The position numbers and the translations under genes were made by a program. Of a stretch of 64,000 nt of DNA, positions 51,401 to 62,500 are shown in pieces (the stretch's first letter is position 1; every line of letters begins with the position of its first letter). The notes under the pieces were generated by a model. That model had not been told where the DNA came from. It saw only the letters and a list, made by a program, of their open reading frames with translations, and did no database searches. The DNA is from Sthenelais limicola (lineage: Eukaryota; Annelida; Polychaeta; Phyllodocida; Sigalionidae): contig OW804094.1 of assembly GCA_942159475.1 (NCBI GenBank), positions 45,938,966 to 46,002,965 of the forward strand, read 5' to 3'.

Positions 51401-54400
51401 AATAGGAAAAGATAACAAAGATGCGTAATATATAGTTAAGGTAGGCCTATATGTATTCCATGTGCCTTGACAGCTTGACAAGTATTAGATACTCTGGGAG
51501 GGTTAGTCCACAGCGGGAAAGAGAGAGAGAGAGACAACTCCTAGCTGTACTGCAAAGGGGAATACCAGTATATAGCTGCTGGATCATCAGGGTCTCTAGC
51601 CGGGTGTCTAGGTGTCCGTGGGTCCACTTTATAGAAATTTTTAAAAAAAATAAAAACAACTTAGGATACGTATATATATGTTAATTGTACAAGAGTCAAG
51701 AAAGTCAAATATATGGGTTTCAGCCTCGATCAAAATCTATCGACGAATAATCATTTTAATCAGATAAAAGAACTCTGCACAACATAGGGCTTCTCAACTG
51801 CAGGGAATTCGCCCTTTATTCAGTGTGGATATGACTAAAAGGATTATAAAAAGTTATATATTATTGATTTTTGAATATGGTCCAATTTTTAGTTCCGTGA
51901 CATCATGGCAAAATTACAGAGATCATAGAATATATCTATTAGGTTGATACCAACACAACATACGACCTATCGCAGAAATTAGCAGAGACTCCAACATAGA
52001 CCCCTTATATAAACGACGATGTAATTCTTTTCACTAATGGGCATATACATAAAAAAAAAGATAATTAACCCTGTCCCAAAAGCAATTAGGATAATGCAGC
52101 GTCCGACTAGACAGGCGGACAGTGCTGCTCTAATGGTCATTCAACCATCACTTGAAAAAGAAAAAAAAACTCACTACGTTGGTCATGTTCTATGGAATAA
52201 TTCAAGAAATTCCTATTGGAAAAATATCAAATTCCAACTATAACGTAATGCAGATTGGCCCCCGGTATCACCCGGAAAATAGTGAACCTGATTGTGTAAT
52301 TGATTATATCGATGATTGTAGAATCGCATACAAAAGAAATGCTATACATCACCATGTTGTTTGTATCACTCGTGTGACCCCTTGCTTGTAGCCTACATGT
52401 ATATATTCAGTCGATGTCAAAAACATTTAAATTAAATTAAAAATTAGAAATATTAAATGTAACGGTTAGCAATGATCGTGCAAAAAAGTTAATGTTCCTT
52501 AGTCTGTATCGATTGTAGTATATGATTTAATGTTTCAATTATTTATAGAGAATTGCTTTTTGAAATTTGTATCTCGTGAGAATATCGCCATGTCGACAAC
52601 TGAGTACAAATAAAATTGATTTATTAAAAAAAAAACCATAGAAACGTTTGGATCACTATAGGCCTACTATACATTTATACTACATCTAAATCTAGTCACA
52701 TCCAACTCATGTGATTACACTTTATAATATACAGCAACTGCATGGCACACTGAGAAGGATGTAGAGAGACTAGAAATATTCGCAACGGACCCCGGAATAT
52801 GTTGGAATAAGAAATAAAAGTTTTAAAAATATTGTTGACTGCTTGTCCAATATAGAAAATAAAGAATAAACTGACATTTCAATGTTTAGCCTACAAGCGT
52901 ACTCATTGGTCAGAGTGTACGGCTACTAATTTTAAATTTATAAACCTCTGCATGAACGAGAGTTAATAATGAGTTAATATATATGCTTGTATGGACGGGT
53001 ATGTATGTACGGTACTCTTTCCAAAATTATCAAAATTTAAGAAATCGCTGCTATAAGACGTTATCTTTTTTTGTAGGCCTACAGGATTGAAGTAAGAAAT
53101 GTTGAATATTTTGAATTATTCAAAATACGGGCAAAGAGTCACTTTATCGGATAGAACACCTGCAAATTAACATATGCATATATATATAACCTAATGTGTG
53201 GTGTATTTCAAATGTATTTAACCCGCAGTTGCCTTTGCTATAGGCCACTTGACCTATACTTCTACCTTTGGACTGCGTGCGTGAGTGCCGCACGCACGCG
53301 CGTCGGTTTTACGTATGTCACGTGTTTACCGGTAGTGGGAGTGATTTACCATCTACCATCATTTCCATCTTCTACCTTATATCTACTATCATTAGTATAT
53401 CTTCAACACCTGTTCTCATCTTTATTCAATATGTAACATATTCCTTGTCAGCAATTAAACAGTCAGATTTGTAACACTAGAACTTTGTTCTCGTTGCATA
53501 TGTTTCCTACTCAAAATAACCAGGGTCATTACATTTTGGTGTTGTGACCTTCTTGGAGAGTGACATCCATTAATTTCTTGTTTTTAATTGAATAAGAAAA
53601 TTCATACACCGAGTGTTGCGTTCACAGAACATTCTGTCAGATGATGGACATGACCAACCCGCTCTTATTGAGCGGAGAATCTACGCATCCACGATCAGAC
53701 CTACATCATATATGTTGCATGGATGATATGAGCACAGATACAGTTTCTTTAGTTTCTATAGCTAGTATCGATTTCCATGAATCGTATGTTTTTTATGCAG
53801 TTTCTCACGAATCTACTGGTGATCACTCCTGTTTATACGACAGTATATCATTGTAATTCATATAGTTATATTGATCTGAGAGTAATTGAATAAGAGCAGG
53901 AAAACTCTCATCTGGTAAAATTAGGCCTATCATATGCCATTAAAACGTACATGTATGTACGTAAAAGTACCATTTGTAACAAACGACCGTAACCTGAATA
54001 TAAATTGTATTTGCACTTGATATACAGTGTTTACTCTCGATATGCTAGAATCGTTGGTAGAGCTAGTTTCAGAAGAACGAAGATGGATGATTAATTATAA
54101 TATATGCACGCAGGTCATTAGCCCCCGAATGAAGATGGTAAGAGTAGTTGTCAGTACAACAGTCCATCAAGAACTGGCTCCTTATTCATATGTAATAATG
54201 CAGGCAAGGTAATATGTAGTCACATGATAATATAGGCCAATCAGGTCGAAGCATGATTTCCTTAATTATGCTTAGCCTAATTCATTAACCAATGAGGGTC
54301 AGGTCGCTCACGTGCTTGCCGTGCCTGACCTACTAACATAGCAAACATGGTATTACCTAACATGTAGATCTTTATTAATGTAACATGTATATAATGAAAA

Positions 54401-54647
54401 GGTTATGATTCTGATTATATAATTATGGATATTAATAATTATGTTAATTTATATTGTTAATATTATGTAATCATACGTAACCGAAATGAGGTAATCACAC
54501 CAGATCCAAACCCAGGTCTCTGAAAATTCTGGAATGTCCTTATCTTGTCAAGCTGTCAGTGGTTAGCTTTATAACCCATGTCATGTTACACTGATTTCTT
54601 TTGCATGGCCCGTGTTTGACCCCATTTTACGGAGAGTTGCTCTAATA
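42488..54647. other. Long gene-free stretch with two GC-rich islands
   Basis: 46545-46745 is GC-rich and holds AGAGGGCGCT (46569-46578, part of the CTCF consensus), TTACGTCA (46673-46680), CAGGTG (46686-46691) and CACATGTG (46692-46699); it looks like a regulatory element. 48640-48840 is a second GC-rich island. A minus-strand open stretch (48374-48090, 94 codons) has codon usage like coding DNA but no recognised domain or splice sites. An A-tract after an AATAAA (52606-52635) could be the end of an old retroposed sequence. Confidence 0.4.
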
Positions 54648-54986
54648 CATAGTATTCACTGACGTCACAGCGCTGGCTGCGGCTCGCCATACTGTTGGTC
54701 AAGCTACCAAATTTAGCTGGACATGTGTGCTCCAAGCCTCAAAAATGCTGTTTTCCGGCTGTTTTCACCTCCGAAAGTTTGAACAAATGTGATATAAAGT
54801 ATGCTGATATAGTTCAATGGTCATTTTTTAGTGTGTCATGATGGGGAAATAAGTATAAAGCCATCTTTTAACCCTTGGAACGGGAAAAGCCTGCTGATCT
54901 GTAGCCTACCGCTCTCTGTGTAGCCACACAGTATGGCTGCCAGTGAGGATAGCCACTGACTGGGGTGACCCCATGTGAATACTATG
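54648..54986. mobile_element. MITE copy A, TA target site, CRE in terminal repeat
   Basis: 339 bp flanked by TA on both sides. Terminal inverted repeats begin CATAGTATTCA and the left one continues into TGACGTCA. It is similar along its whole length to 57913-58231 (shared blocks include TAGCTGGACATG, TCACCTCCGAAAGTTT and GACTGGGGTGAC). There is no coding capacity. The TA duplication suggests a Tc1/mariner-type non-autonomous element. Confidence 0.8.
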
Positions 54987-55030
54987 TATAAGGAACTCAT
55001 AGTGACTTTACAAGGCAAATAAAGGCTGTG

Positions 55031-56220
55031 TAGAGAAGTTGGGAATGGAGGGAGGGAAGAAGAAGAAGAGGGAAAGAGGTAGGTAGAGAGAGGAGAGGGG
55101 GAGAGAGGGGAGGAGGTGGGGCAAAGAGGAGGAGAGGGAAAGGGATGCAAGAGGACGGAGGAAGAAAACAGAGGGAGAGGAGAGGGATGATGAGAGAGGG
55201 AAGTGGGAGGGAAGGAGTGGAGAGAAAGCAAGAGGTAAGGGTGTGGGAGAGAACAGGAGAGCAGAGGGAGGGAGAGAGAGGGGAGAGGGAGGAAGAGAGG
55301 GGAAGGTGGAAGTGGGAGAAGAGGAGAGTGATGGAGGGAGGGAGTGGGAGAGGCAGGGGAGAGGAAGCAAGAAGGGGGTGGGGTGGGAGAGAATAAAGAG
55401 AGTGTAGAGGGGGGGAGGGGTAAGAGGGAGAGAGAGGTAGGGGGAGTAGGAGAGGGAGGGAGAGAGAGAGGGAAGCGGGGAAAAAGAGAGGAGAGAAAGA
55501 GAGAGTAGGGAATGCATGGGAGAGCATGGAGGGAGGGGAGAGGGGGAAAGAGAGGAGAGAAAGAGAGAGGTAGTGGGAACAGAAGAGCAAGGAGGAAGGG
55601 AGCAGAGGAAGAGGAGAGGGAGGATGGAAAAGGGAAGGAGAGTACCGTTGCCTCCTCCTCCTCCTCCCCTCCTCTCCACCCACCTCCTTCAGCACCTCTC
55701 CCTCCTCCAAAGCCTCCACCCCTCCTCCAGCTCCCGGCCCTCTCTCTTTCCCCTCCTCCATCACCTCTCCCAAAAGATGGGAGAGAGAGACTCACTAACA
55801 GGATTTGATACCCTGCTCTGGAGAAAGGGAGGGCCGGGAGAGAGGATGGAGACAAGGGGTAAGGAAGAGGAGGGGGTTCAGTTGCTTTACATCCTGTTTT
55901 GACACCATACTTTTGTATAATGTTTGGTCCTATCAGGGTGATAGAGGAAACATACTAACGGGATGCAATACTCTGCCCTTGAGTAAGGAGAGGGAGGGAA
56001 TGAGGGAGAGGGGAGGAGGGAGAGGGGAGGAGGGAGAGAGGGGGTGAGGGAGAGGCAAAAGAGGAGAGGAGAGAAAACACACTAATAGGATGCAATACTC
56101 TGCTCTTGAGAGAGGGAGAGGGGAGGAGAATTTAAAGCAGGAGAGGGAGGGAGAGGGAGGTGGAGGGAAGATGAGGGAGAGAGCAGGAAACAACTTCAAG
56201 AAGAGGAGGGAGAGGGAGTA
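55031..56220. repeat. Kilobase-scale purine/pyrimidine tract
   Basis: The plus strand is almost pure G/A from 55031 to ~55646, almost pure C/T from ~55650 to 55779, and G/A-rich again to 56220. Long open frames on both strands here (up to 339 codons on the minus strand) encode only Ser/Pro/Leu or Gly/Glu/Arg low-complexity sequence and are artefacts. Such tracts can form triplex (H-) DNA and block replication. Confidence 0.9.
55791..56116. repeat. Three spaced copies of a ~35-nt core inside the purine tract
   Basis: The core, close to CACTAACAGGATGCAATACTCTGCTCTTGAG, occurs at about 55791-55832, 55951-55992 and 56078-56110, each followed by GAGGG-rich DNA. This looks like a diverged tandem repeat with a 125-160-bp period. 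Confidence 0.7.
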
Positions 56221-56395
56221 TAGAATAATGGCCCTTTGGGCTTATCAATAAATTTATTTTTTCAGTAATGATTGGGCTTATTGGCCAGTAGAAGTAATTT
56301 TGAACTTGGCTGGGCTCTGGGAACATTAGAAGAATTATCAGAAAAGGTACCCAAATTTTTAAAAAGGATGGGAAGGATATCTGGCACTATTGGTT

Positions 56396-56500
56396 ACACT
56401 CTGTCCAGCCTCTGAAGAGCTGGGACTTCAAAGAGACTTCAAGGAGGGACACATACCCCAGTACGCGGGTGCCGCGCTCTACAGAGGCTGGACAGAGTGT
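56396..56500. other. Hairpin with perfect 19-bp arms
   Basis: ACACTCTGTCCAGCCTCTG (56396-56414) and its exact reverse complement (56482-56500) flank a 67-nt spacer. AGAGC/GCTCT extends the stem inward after a small bulge. It could be a foldback remnant or a structured RNA; no target duplication seen. Confidence 0.6.
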
Positions 56501-56816
56501 AGTTCAACAAGAGTCTCGTTGGTTAGGTGTTGTCCCAGTGATAAACTCCTCCAGCTGTCCTGGTCCTTGTCCTGCCCCATTGTAATCTAAGCCCACCACT
56601 ATCTTGTTATGGGGAATCTGCAGTCAAGCGTGTGACATGATTAATGATAGTCCCTTCGAACGAAGGCAATGGGGAGACTTAGGTCCTGGACTGTAATAGA
56701 TTGGCATAAAATGGGTGTGACACACTCAGTTGTCGACATGTCAATATTTTCATGAGATACAAAGTCAAAATAATTTACCCAAGAATCATTTAAACATTTA
56801 AATCATTTACTACTAT

Positions 56817-57003
56817 AGATACTGTAAACGTATTGATGTTTGCGCAGTATTTATTTTCGCTATTTTCGCGCACCCACCTCCGTGCGTGAAAATAAATCCT
56901 GCGCGAAAGGTAGCCTACAATTATTGCATAAACAAGGTGGTAGACTTCCTTGCTGCGCGAATTTAAATCCGCGCGAAAAGGTGTCAAAGTGAATATTTAC
57001 ATG
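56817..57003. mobile_element. MITE-like element rich in GCGCGAAA motifs
   Basis: The ends read TACTGTAAACGTATTGA and, inverted, TGTAAATATTCACTTT. Inside are TTTTCGCGCA (~56863), GCGCGAAA (~56901), GCGCGAAT (~56955) and GCGCGAAAA (~56971), with ATTTATTTTCGC-type flanks. I recall similar TTTTCGCG-rich palindromic repeats in several invertebrate genomes. The repeated octamer equals the E2F consensus TTTSGCGC. Boundaries are approximate. Confidence 0.45.
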
Positions 57004-57637
57004 CGTAGGGTCACACGAGTTGTAATAAAATCAATAAGGTTACTCATAAAATTTCTTTTGTAAAGTATATAACAATATGGTACAGAGTCAGGTACTTTTT
57101 ACCGGGTGATGCCGGGGCCATTCAGCATTTCTTTTAATTGGGTGTTAATACTCTTCCATTCGGAAGTACTAAAGGTTTAAAATTGCTTCGGGGGTTTCCC
57201 TTTGTGTGTACATTAGACCCATATGGTTGATTTCAGCCATTGGTCTTACATCATTTTGGGAAATCATCCTGATCGATCTATTCAATGTACGCTGCAATTC
57301 AGACATTACAGACGCATGTGTCATAGAACTTACAGACGCATGTGCATACTCCAGAATCGATAATATTATATGGCTTTTTTATGATACTCTTGGTCATTTC
57401 CATACTTATATTAGAGGTCAAATTCTCTGTAGTTGAGATGCTTTGTGGTGTGCAGAATATTTATTTTATCAAAATGATTGTTCATCGATAAATTTTTATC
57501 AAGAGTGAAACCAAGATATTTAATTGACTACATACTTTGACGCTGGTGCCATTTATATAGACTTGTACAAGTCTTAGAATTCTCTTTGTTTAAAAAATGA
57601 AAACTATCAGGTTATGGTCACTACCATGTTATGGTCA

Positions 57638-57653
57638 CCCCCCCCCCCCCCCC
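57638..57653. repeat. Poly-C run (16 nt)
   Basis: Sixteen C, prone to length variation. Confidence 0.95.
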
Positions 57654-57912
57654 GCCTTGACTGAGGAATCCTAAGACAGTCCATGTACATGGATGGGGAG
57701 TCCCAAGCCTGCCCTACAAACAACACCAGTCTTAGGGACGAGAGCTAGTCTACCATTTACATAGACATGTCCCAGGTTCTGACAATTCTTTTTTTTTCAA
57801 TTTCACTGGGGTACCTATGGTTTGTAAAAGGCATTTTTTAGCACTGAAAGAAAGAAGATTACTATGCATCCACTAAAGGGTATTGTAAAGGTATTGCCTA
57901 GATGATCGTATA

Positions 57913-58231
57913 CATAGTATTCACTGACGTCACGGCGCTAGCCGCAGCTTGCCATAATGTGGGTCAACTTTAGCTGGACATGAGTGCTCCAAGCCTAAAA
58001 AATGCAGTTTTCACCTCCGAAAGTTTTAGAGAATGTTATATAAAGTATGCTGATAGGTTATATGGTCATTTTGGAGTCTGTCATGATGGAATAATAAGTA
58101 TAATTGCCATTAGCAAACATTTGAAACGGGAAAACCTGTCGATCTTGTGTCTCCCGCTATCTATGCAGCCACACATTATGGCTGACAGTGAGGAGAGCCG
58201 CTGACTGGGGTGACGTCATATGAATACTATG
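57913..58231. mobile_element. MITE copy B, directly upstream of the PARPBP promoter
   Basis: 319 bp, same family as 54648-54986, also flanked by TA. Both terminal repeats here contain a perfect CRE (TGACGTCA near 57927 and near 58210). Its right end is ~210 bp from the first promoter motif of PARPBP. Confidence 0.8.
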
Positions 58232-58442
58232 TATAATAGCCTATAATAAGCTATATAGGCCTAACAGTTACAGAACCTCTATTTTGATCCCTGGCCAGAC
58301 TTAAAGGTCCGATCTAAAGTATCTAAATAGGCTAGTTTTGTTTAACACCTCAGTGACCTCACTTGTGGCCAACTTCAGACAACTACATTAGCGCAAGCCA
58401 TTGAACCCAGCCAGTGAACAAGAAACCCTCACTGTCACAGGG

Positions 58443-58543
58443 GCGGGAAACCGTCCACGTGATCAAGCAACATGTCTCGCTCAAGCCACCATAGAATGCT
58501 GCGCTGTGATTGGTCAATCCTCCGTGGCAGCGCACAATTTGAA
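58443..58543 (+). promoter_or_regulatory. PARPBP promoter with E2F, E-box, CCAAT and CDE/CHR-like sites
   Basis: In order: GCGGGAAA (58443-58450, perfect E2F), CACGTG (58456-58461), ATTGG (58509-58513, reverse CCAAT, part of GATTGGTCAATC), then GCGC-acaa-TTTGAA (58530-58543). The last has the 4-nt spacing of the CDE/CHR element that represses cell-cycle genes in G0/G1 and activates them in G2/M. NF-Y sites ~25-30 bp upstream of a CHR are usual. This predicts expression in proliferating or germ cells. Confidence 0.6.
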
Positions 58544-58549
58544 CTCGCA

Positions 58550-58606
58550 AACCAAACACAAAAGGGTTGTGGAGGACTAAAGTAGAGCAGTCGCTAGGGA
58601 GAAAGA
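58550..58606 (+). other. PARPBP: PARPBP exon 1 (non-coding)
   Basis: A perfect donor GTAAGT at 58607-58612 follows the promoter motifs, and the next exon begins at 59371. The transcription start is not visible; it is placed just downstream of the CHR-like element by analogy. Confidence 0.45.
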
Positions 58607-59370
58607 GTAAGTATTACTATGTCTTATCAATATAAATTTCAGTTTTTTAATATAAGAACGTTCTGTTTTTTGAAACTCTACATGCTGTTTAGTCTATTCG
58701 TGTTTTTTTGATAAGTTTCCATTCAAAGTATTGCGAAGTTTATTATTCGTGACCCGAGTACGGTCTTCGCTCGGGCGTCCTACCGTGTTAGAGGCCCCTA
58801 GTCCCGGGGATATCCAACGATACATCCCGGTCTCCGCGAAAGGTCAACTTCAGCGGGGCGTTATGATATAATCCAAGGAGCATTAACCATTCCATTGTTG
58901 TTCTAGCTTGTTTTGTAGCTTACTCTAATTATTTTCTACTGATACAGTGAAAGACTGCTCGTGAGTCATGACTCGTCTTGACTCTTGGGGTTGAGACAAC
59001 CGCCCCAGGCCATGGGCCCCCATGCATAACCAGCAGGCCATATTATTATTAGTGAGTTCCTAACGGACCTCGATCCCTACGGCTTCGGTATCCGTCTTTT
59101 GAGCTAGTTTGAACCAGGGCGAAGAGCTATAGATATAATATATAGTCTAGAAGTAATCTTACCGTTACTATAGACTAATATACTATATAACGTCCAATAC
59201 CCAGGGATCTGTGACCGAACTTATAATAGGCGTATATACTGGAAAATGAAAAAGATGGCTATGTCATGGGTATGGTTAAAATGTAGCCTAGTCATAATGT
59301 ATTTAATCATGGTAGGCATGTTTTAGTCAGAGATTGGAGTAATAATTAAATAATTCCTAATTTCTCTTAG
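58607..59370 (+). other. PARPBP intron 1
   Basis: Runs from GTAAGT to a TTTCTCTTAG acceptor. The first ~250 nt are GC-richer than the window average and include CCCGAG/CTCGGG and TACGG/CCGTA inverted pairs (58754-58870), consistent with a small CpG-containing zone at the promoter. Confidence 0.5.
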
Positions 59371-59554
59371 GTTAGAGGTACCGTGAACTAACAGAACATG
59401 GAGCCAACGTCTAAATCAGAGCAGGCACCCTGTCCACAATGCTGCCTTTACACAGTTCAAATGGATGCGGATGCTACTCCGGAACAAGCCAAGTTAATGT
59501 TACAGGCAATTATGGAAAGAAGAACACTTTCTGTCACACTCAAGGATGGTAACG
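59371..59554 (+). CDS. PARPBP: PARPBP exon 2 (start codon at 59398)
   Basis: 27 nt of 5' UTR then codons 1-52 plus one base. It encodes the unmatched leader: a polar start with CPQCC at residues 12-16, then an acidic/alanine-rich helix-like segment. Donor GGTATGT at 59555. Confidence 0.7.
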
Positions 59555-62500
59555 GTATGTATGATTGCTCTTGTTGGACCTTATTTTTTCGATTGGTATA
59601 AACTATCATAAAATATTAAAACATATATAGAGAGAATGGGACGAGCCGGCAATAATCGAAAATTTATAGGACGAGATTCGTCCACATAAGCACTCTGCCT
59701 ACGGCATCGTGCTTATGTGGACGAATCTCGTCCTATAAATTTTCGATTATTGCTGGCTAGTTCCATTCTATATTCTATTATATGTGCATAAAATTTGATC
59801 ATCATCAGATATCACTGAAAAAGTATTAAAGAACTCTCAGAGAGTCCCGCTGCCCCGCTGAGAGCCCCGATGAGAGCACCGTCAGTAGGCTACAACGGTG
59901 AGCTGTCAGAACTGTGATCATGCATTGTTTACTTACTGACTTTGTTGAGCTAAAACGTTCATATCGTAGCCATTTCTTGAGCTACAATAATAAACCTTAC
60001 ATCATTTGATAGAGAATTTAATTCTCTATTTAATGGTGTGGTGTTTATTATGTATTTTTATAATCACAGGTGGATTACCGATCGCAGGGATCTCCGCGGA
60101 GACAGCGGAAGTGCTGAGTCAGAGCTATTTTTAGACAAGTACATTTTTATAGGACGCGTCCTATATGACTATTTTTATAGCACCTCTCATATAGCATGCG
60201 CGTATAATAAATATATATACGGTATAGCCTTGTAAAATGTTACGTTTAATTGACAGAATTCAGGTGTTCGTCCCAATTAATAGCATGTCTAATTTCAGGT
60301 TTAAGTTAAATTAATTTAATACAATTTAATGTAGGCCGATACAATATCCTTTCATACTGTAAAAATGTCAATCCTGGAATTGTTATTACTGTTAAACGAT
60401 TAACTGTAAATGATCTCAGTTCTTAAAAATATTGAACCACAGTGTGTGTGGAGGGGGTCCAAAGTTGAGAAACCTGACATTTTTAAAATCAAGGGCATAA
60501 ACGCAATAAAAAATGTTCTTGTTTTTATCCATATATCAACAGCACTAGGAGTAATTCTGGTGTACACAGTCCTTCCATTTATTATATAGAAGATGTATTC
60601 AGAAAGTTGCTGCCAATGTATTTTTTAGGGAAAGAAGAGAGCTTTGTTGTCATTGGTAATCGGGCCGTGCACGGGGAAGCTGTGACTGTAAGTGAATATT
60701 TCATCCGATTATGGCGGATCCACCGGCTCCATAGTAATGAGCGCCAGACCGTGCTCAGCGCAGAGGATCAAATGGTGGCAGTCCAGCTCTGTCTTGCCAC
60801 AATCAATAAAAAGGTAATATCTTCTTTTATATAGAAATAACAGGACCAGTAATTGGTCTCTTTTCTTTACTATACGCAGTCAGGGGAAGGCGAACTCGAT
60901 GAAGAGAGGGGGCATGTATATTTACAGTAAATTTGCGAAGCAGAAGGATTTCCCTTGTTAGTAGAAGTCCCAGCCTAGTTGCCCAATTTATTCTTCCTTC
61001 AATGTCACTCAGTATATCTTAGAATAGGTGTCTAGTATGTCTTAGAATAGGGGCATTACTTCCTCGATAGGTGATTAATATTTTCGTAAAGCAGTCAGCT
61101 AGATGGTCTGCTTCTGCAAAAAAATTAATTGGGTAAAATTAAAAAAAATGAGGGAAGGCAACGCATCTAAAACAATCATGGGAACGAATCAAGTTGGCAT
61201 TTTGCAGGTTTATTGGCGTTCCTGACGCGTTTCGCCTTTCTTGGGCTTCTTCAGAGGAATTGTGTAAAATATCGATGGCATTTTGTTCATTGCTCAATAT
61301 TTACCTTTTAGTGTTCAGATTACAATTCATTGGGGAGGTGTCGCCAAGGTTCGTTTTGTTGTGGAGAAGTTGGTGGTTGTCTATACCATTAAATTACATT
61401 ATTGGTATTGCTATGCATATTTCTTCCTACCCAGGAGAAGCACATGGGAAATCGGGTGTCAAAATTGATTGATTTTTAATTATTTTATAAGACATTCCCT
61501 TTCGAAGAGTGCTGTTGACTGCTGTTAATGTTTTGTAATTACAATTCCATGGTTCCCGCGGGTCATTAAAAGTCATTAAAAATCATTAAATTCAGATTTT
61601 CCTTTTTAATGATCATTAAAAGTCATTAAATTTCGTATTTCGCCCTAAAAAGTCATTAAAAGTCATTAAATTGGGCAACCCAGCACCTATGACTAGGTTC
61701 CAACTCAGTCAAAACCTTTTGCCCAGGCAACCAACTTCACACACAATTTTTTCAGTGCAGCAATAACATTGTACCTTGTTAAATGTTTATACTATAATTT
61801 AGAGGTCGGACCACACAGATACAAAGGGGCATGCAGGTCTTTTGTTTTGTTTGGAGTTTATGAAATGGTAACAAGTTATGCCTGCAATGTCTGCCGACCA
61901 CCAGTCATCCTTTTATGTAATACTAGAAATGTCCTATGGATGGGAGCCCCTTCCCCCACCTCTCCCTCGTCCTTAAAAACTAGACAACCCAACAATGATA
62001 GATCTAATTTAGCATTTTCTTCATTTAGGGGCCATCCTTAAATTACGTCACAATATATTTTGCCATTTTTACACCCTGTATGTGATGTATAAAAATAGGG
62101 TACAAAATACAGTTCAACAATACAAGAATATTTTGTAAAGACTAAGCAAATTGAAATACAGAATTTAGGCCTATTAAATCTGTCAATTGCACACTATATT
62201 CTGAATGTCCTGAGTAACCCATTAAATCAGTCCTGATAATGCATAATTCTTCTTTTAGTTCTTTATGAGTTCTCATCTAATTAAATTTGTGTGACGCCAC
62301 ATAGCTTTGTATGAAAGTGGCTATTTTTTTTTAGGAAAACATGTATGAAGTGAATATGAAACACATTATAAACGATTGTAATATCCCTTTACTTAGTCTC
62401 TAAGAAGTCATTAAAAAAGTCATTAAAAATCATGTAAATAAGTCATTAAATTCAATGTGCCCTGGGCCGCGGGAACCATGAATTCCAGTCGTGCTCTAAC

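Noticed and set aside
52251..52391. YIDD phrase resembling an RT active site
   Set aside because: No neighbouring RT motifs in any frame; four residues are not enough.
52606..52635. AATAAA followed by ten A, as in a retroposed copy
   Set aside because: No recognisable parent sequence upstream and no target duplication found.
54836..55855. Long open frames (339, 258 and 223 codons) on the minus strand, and shorter ones on the plus strand
   Set aside because: They arise from the purine/pyrimidine tract; the products are Ser/Pro/Leu or Gly/Glu/Arg low complexity with several frames open at once.
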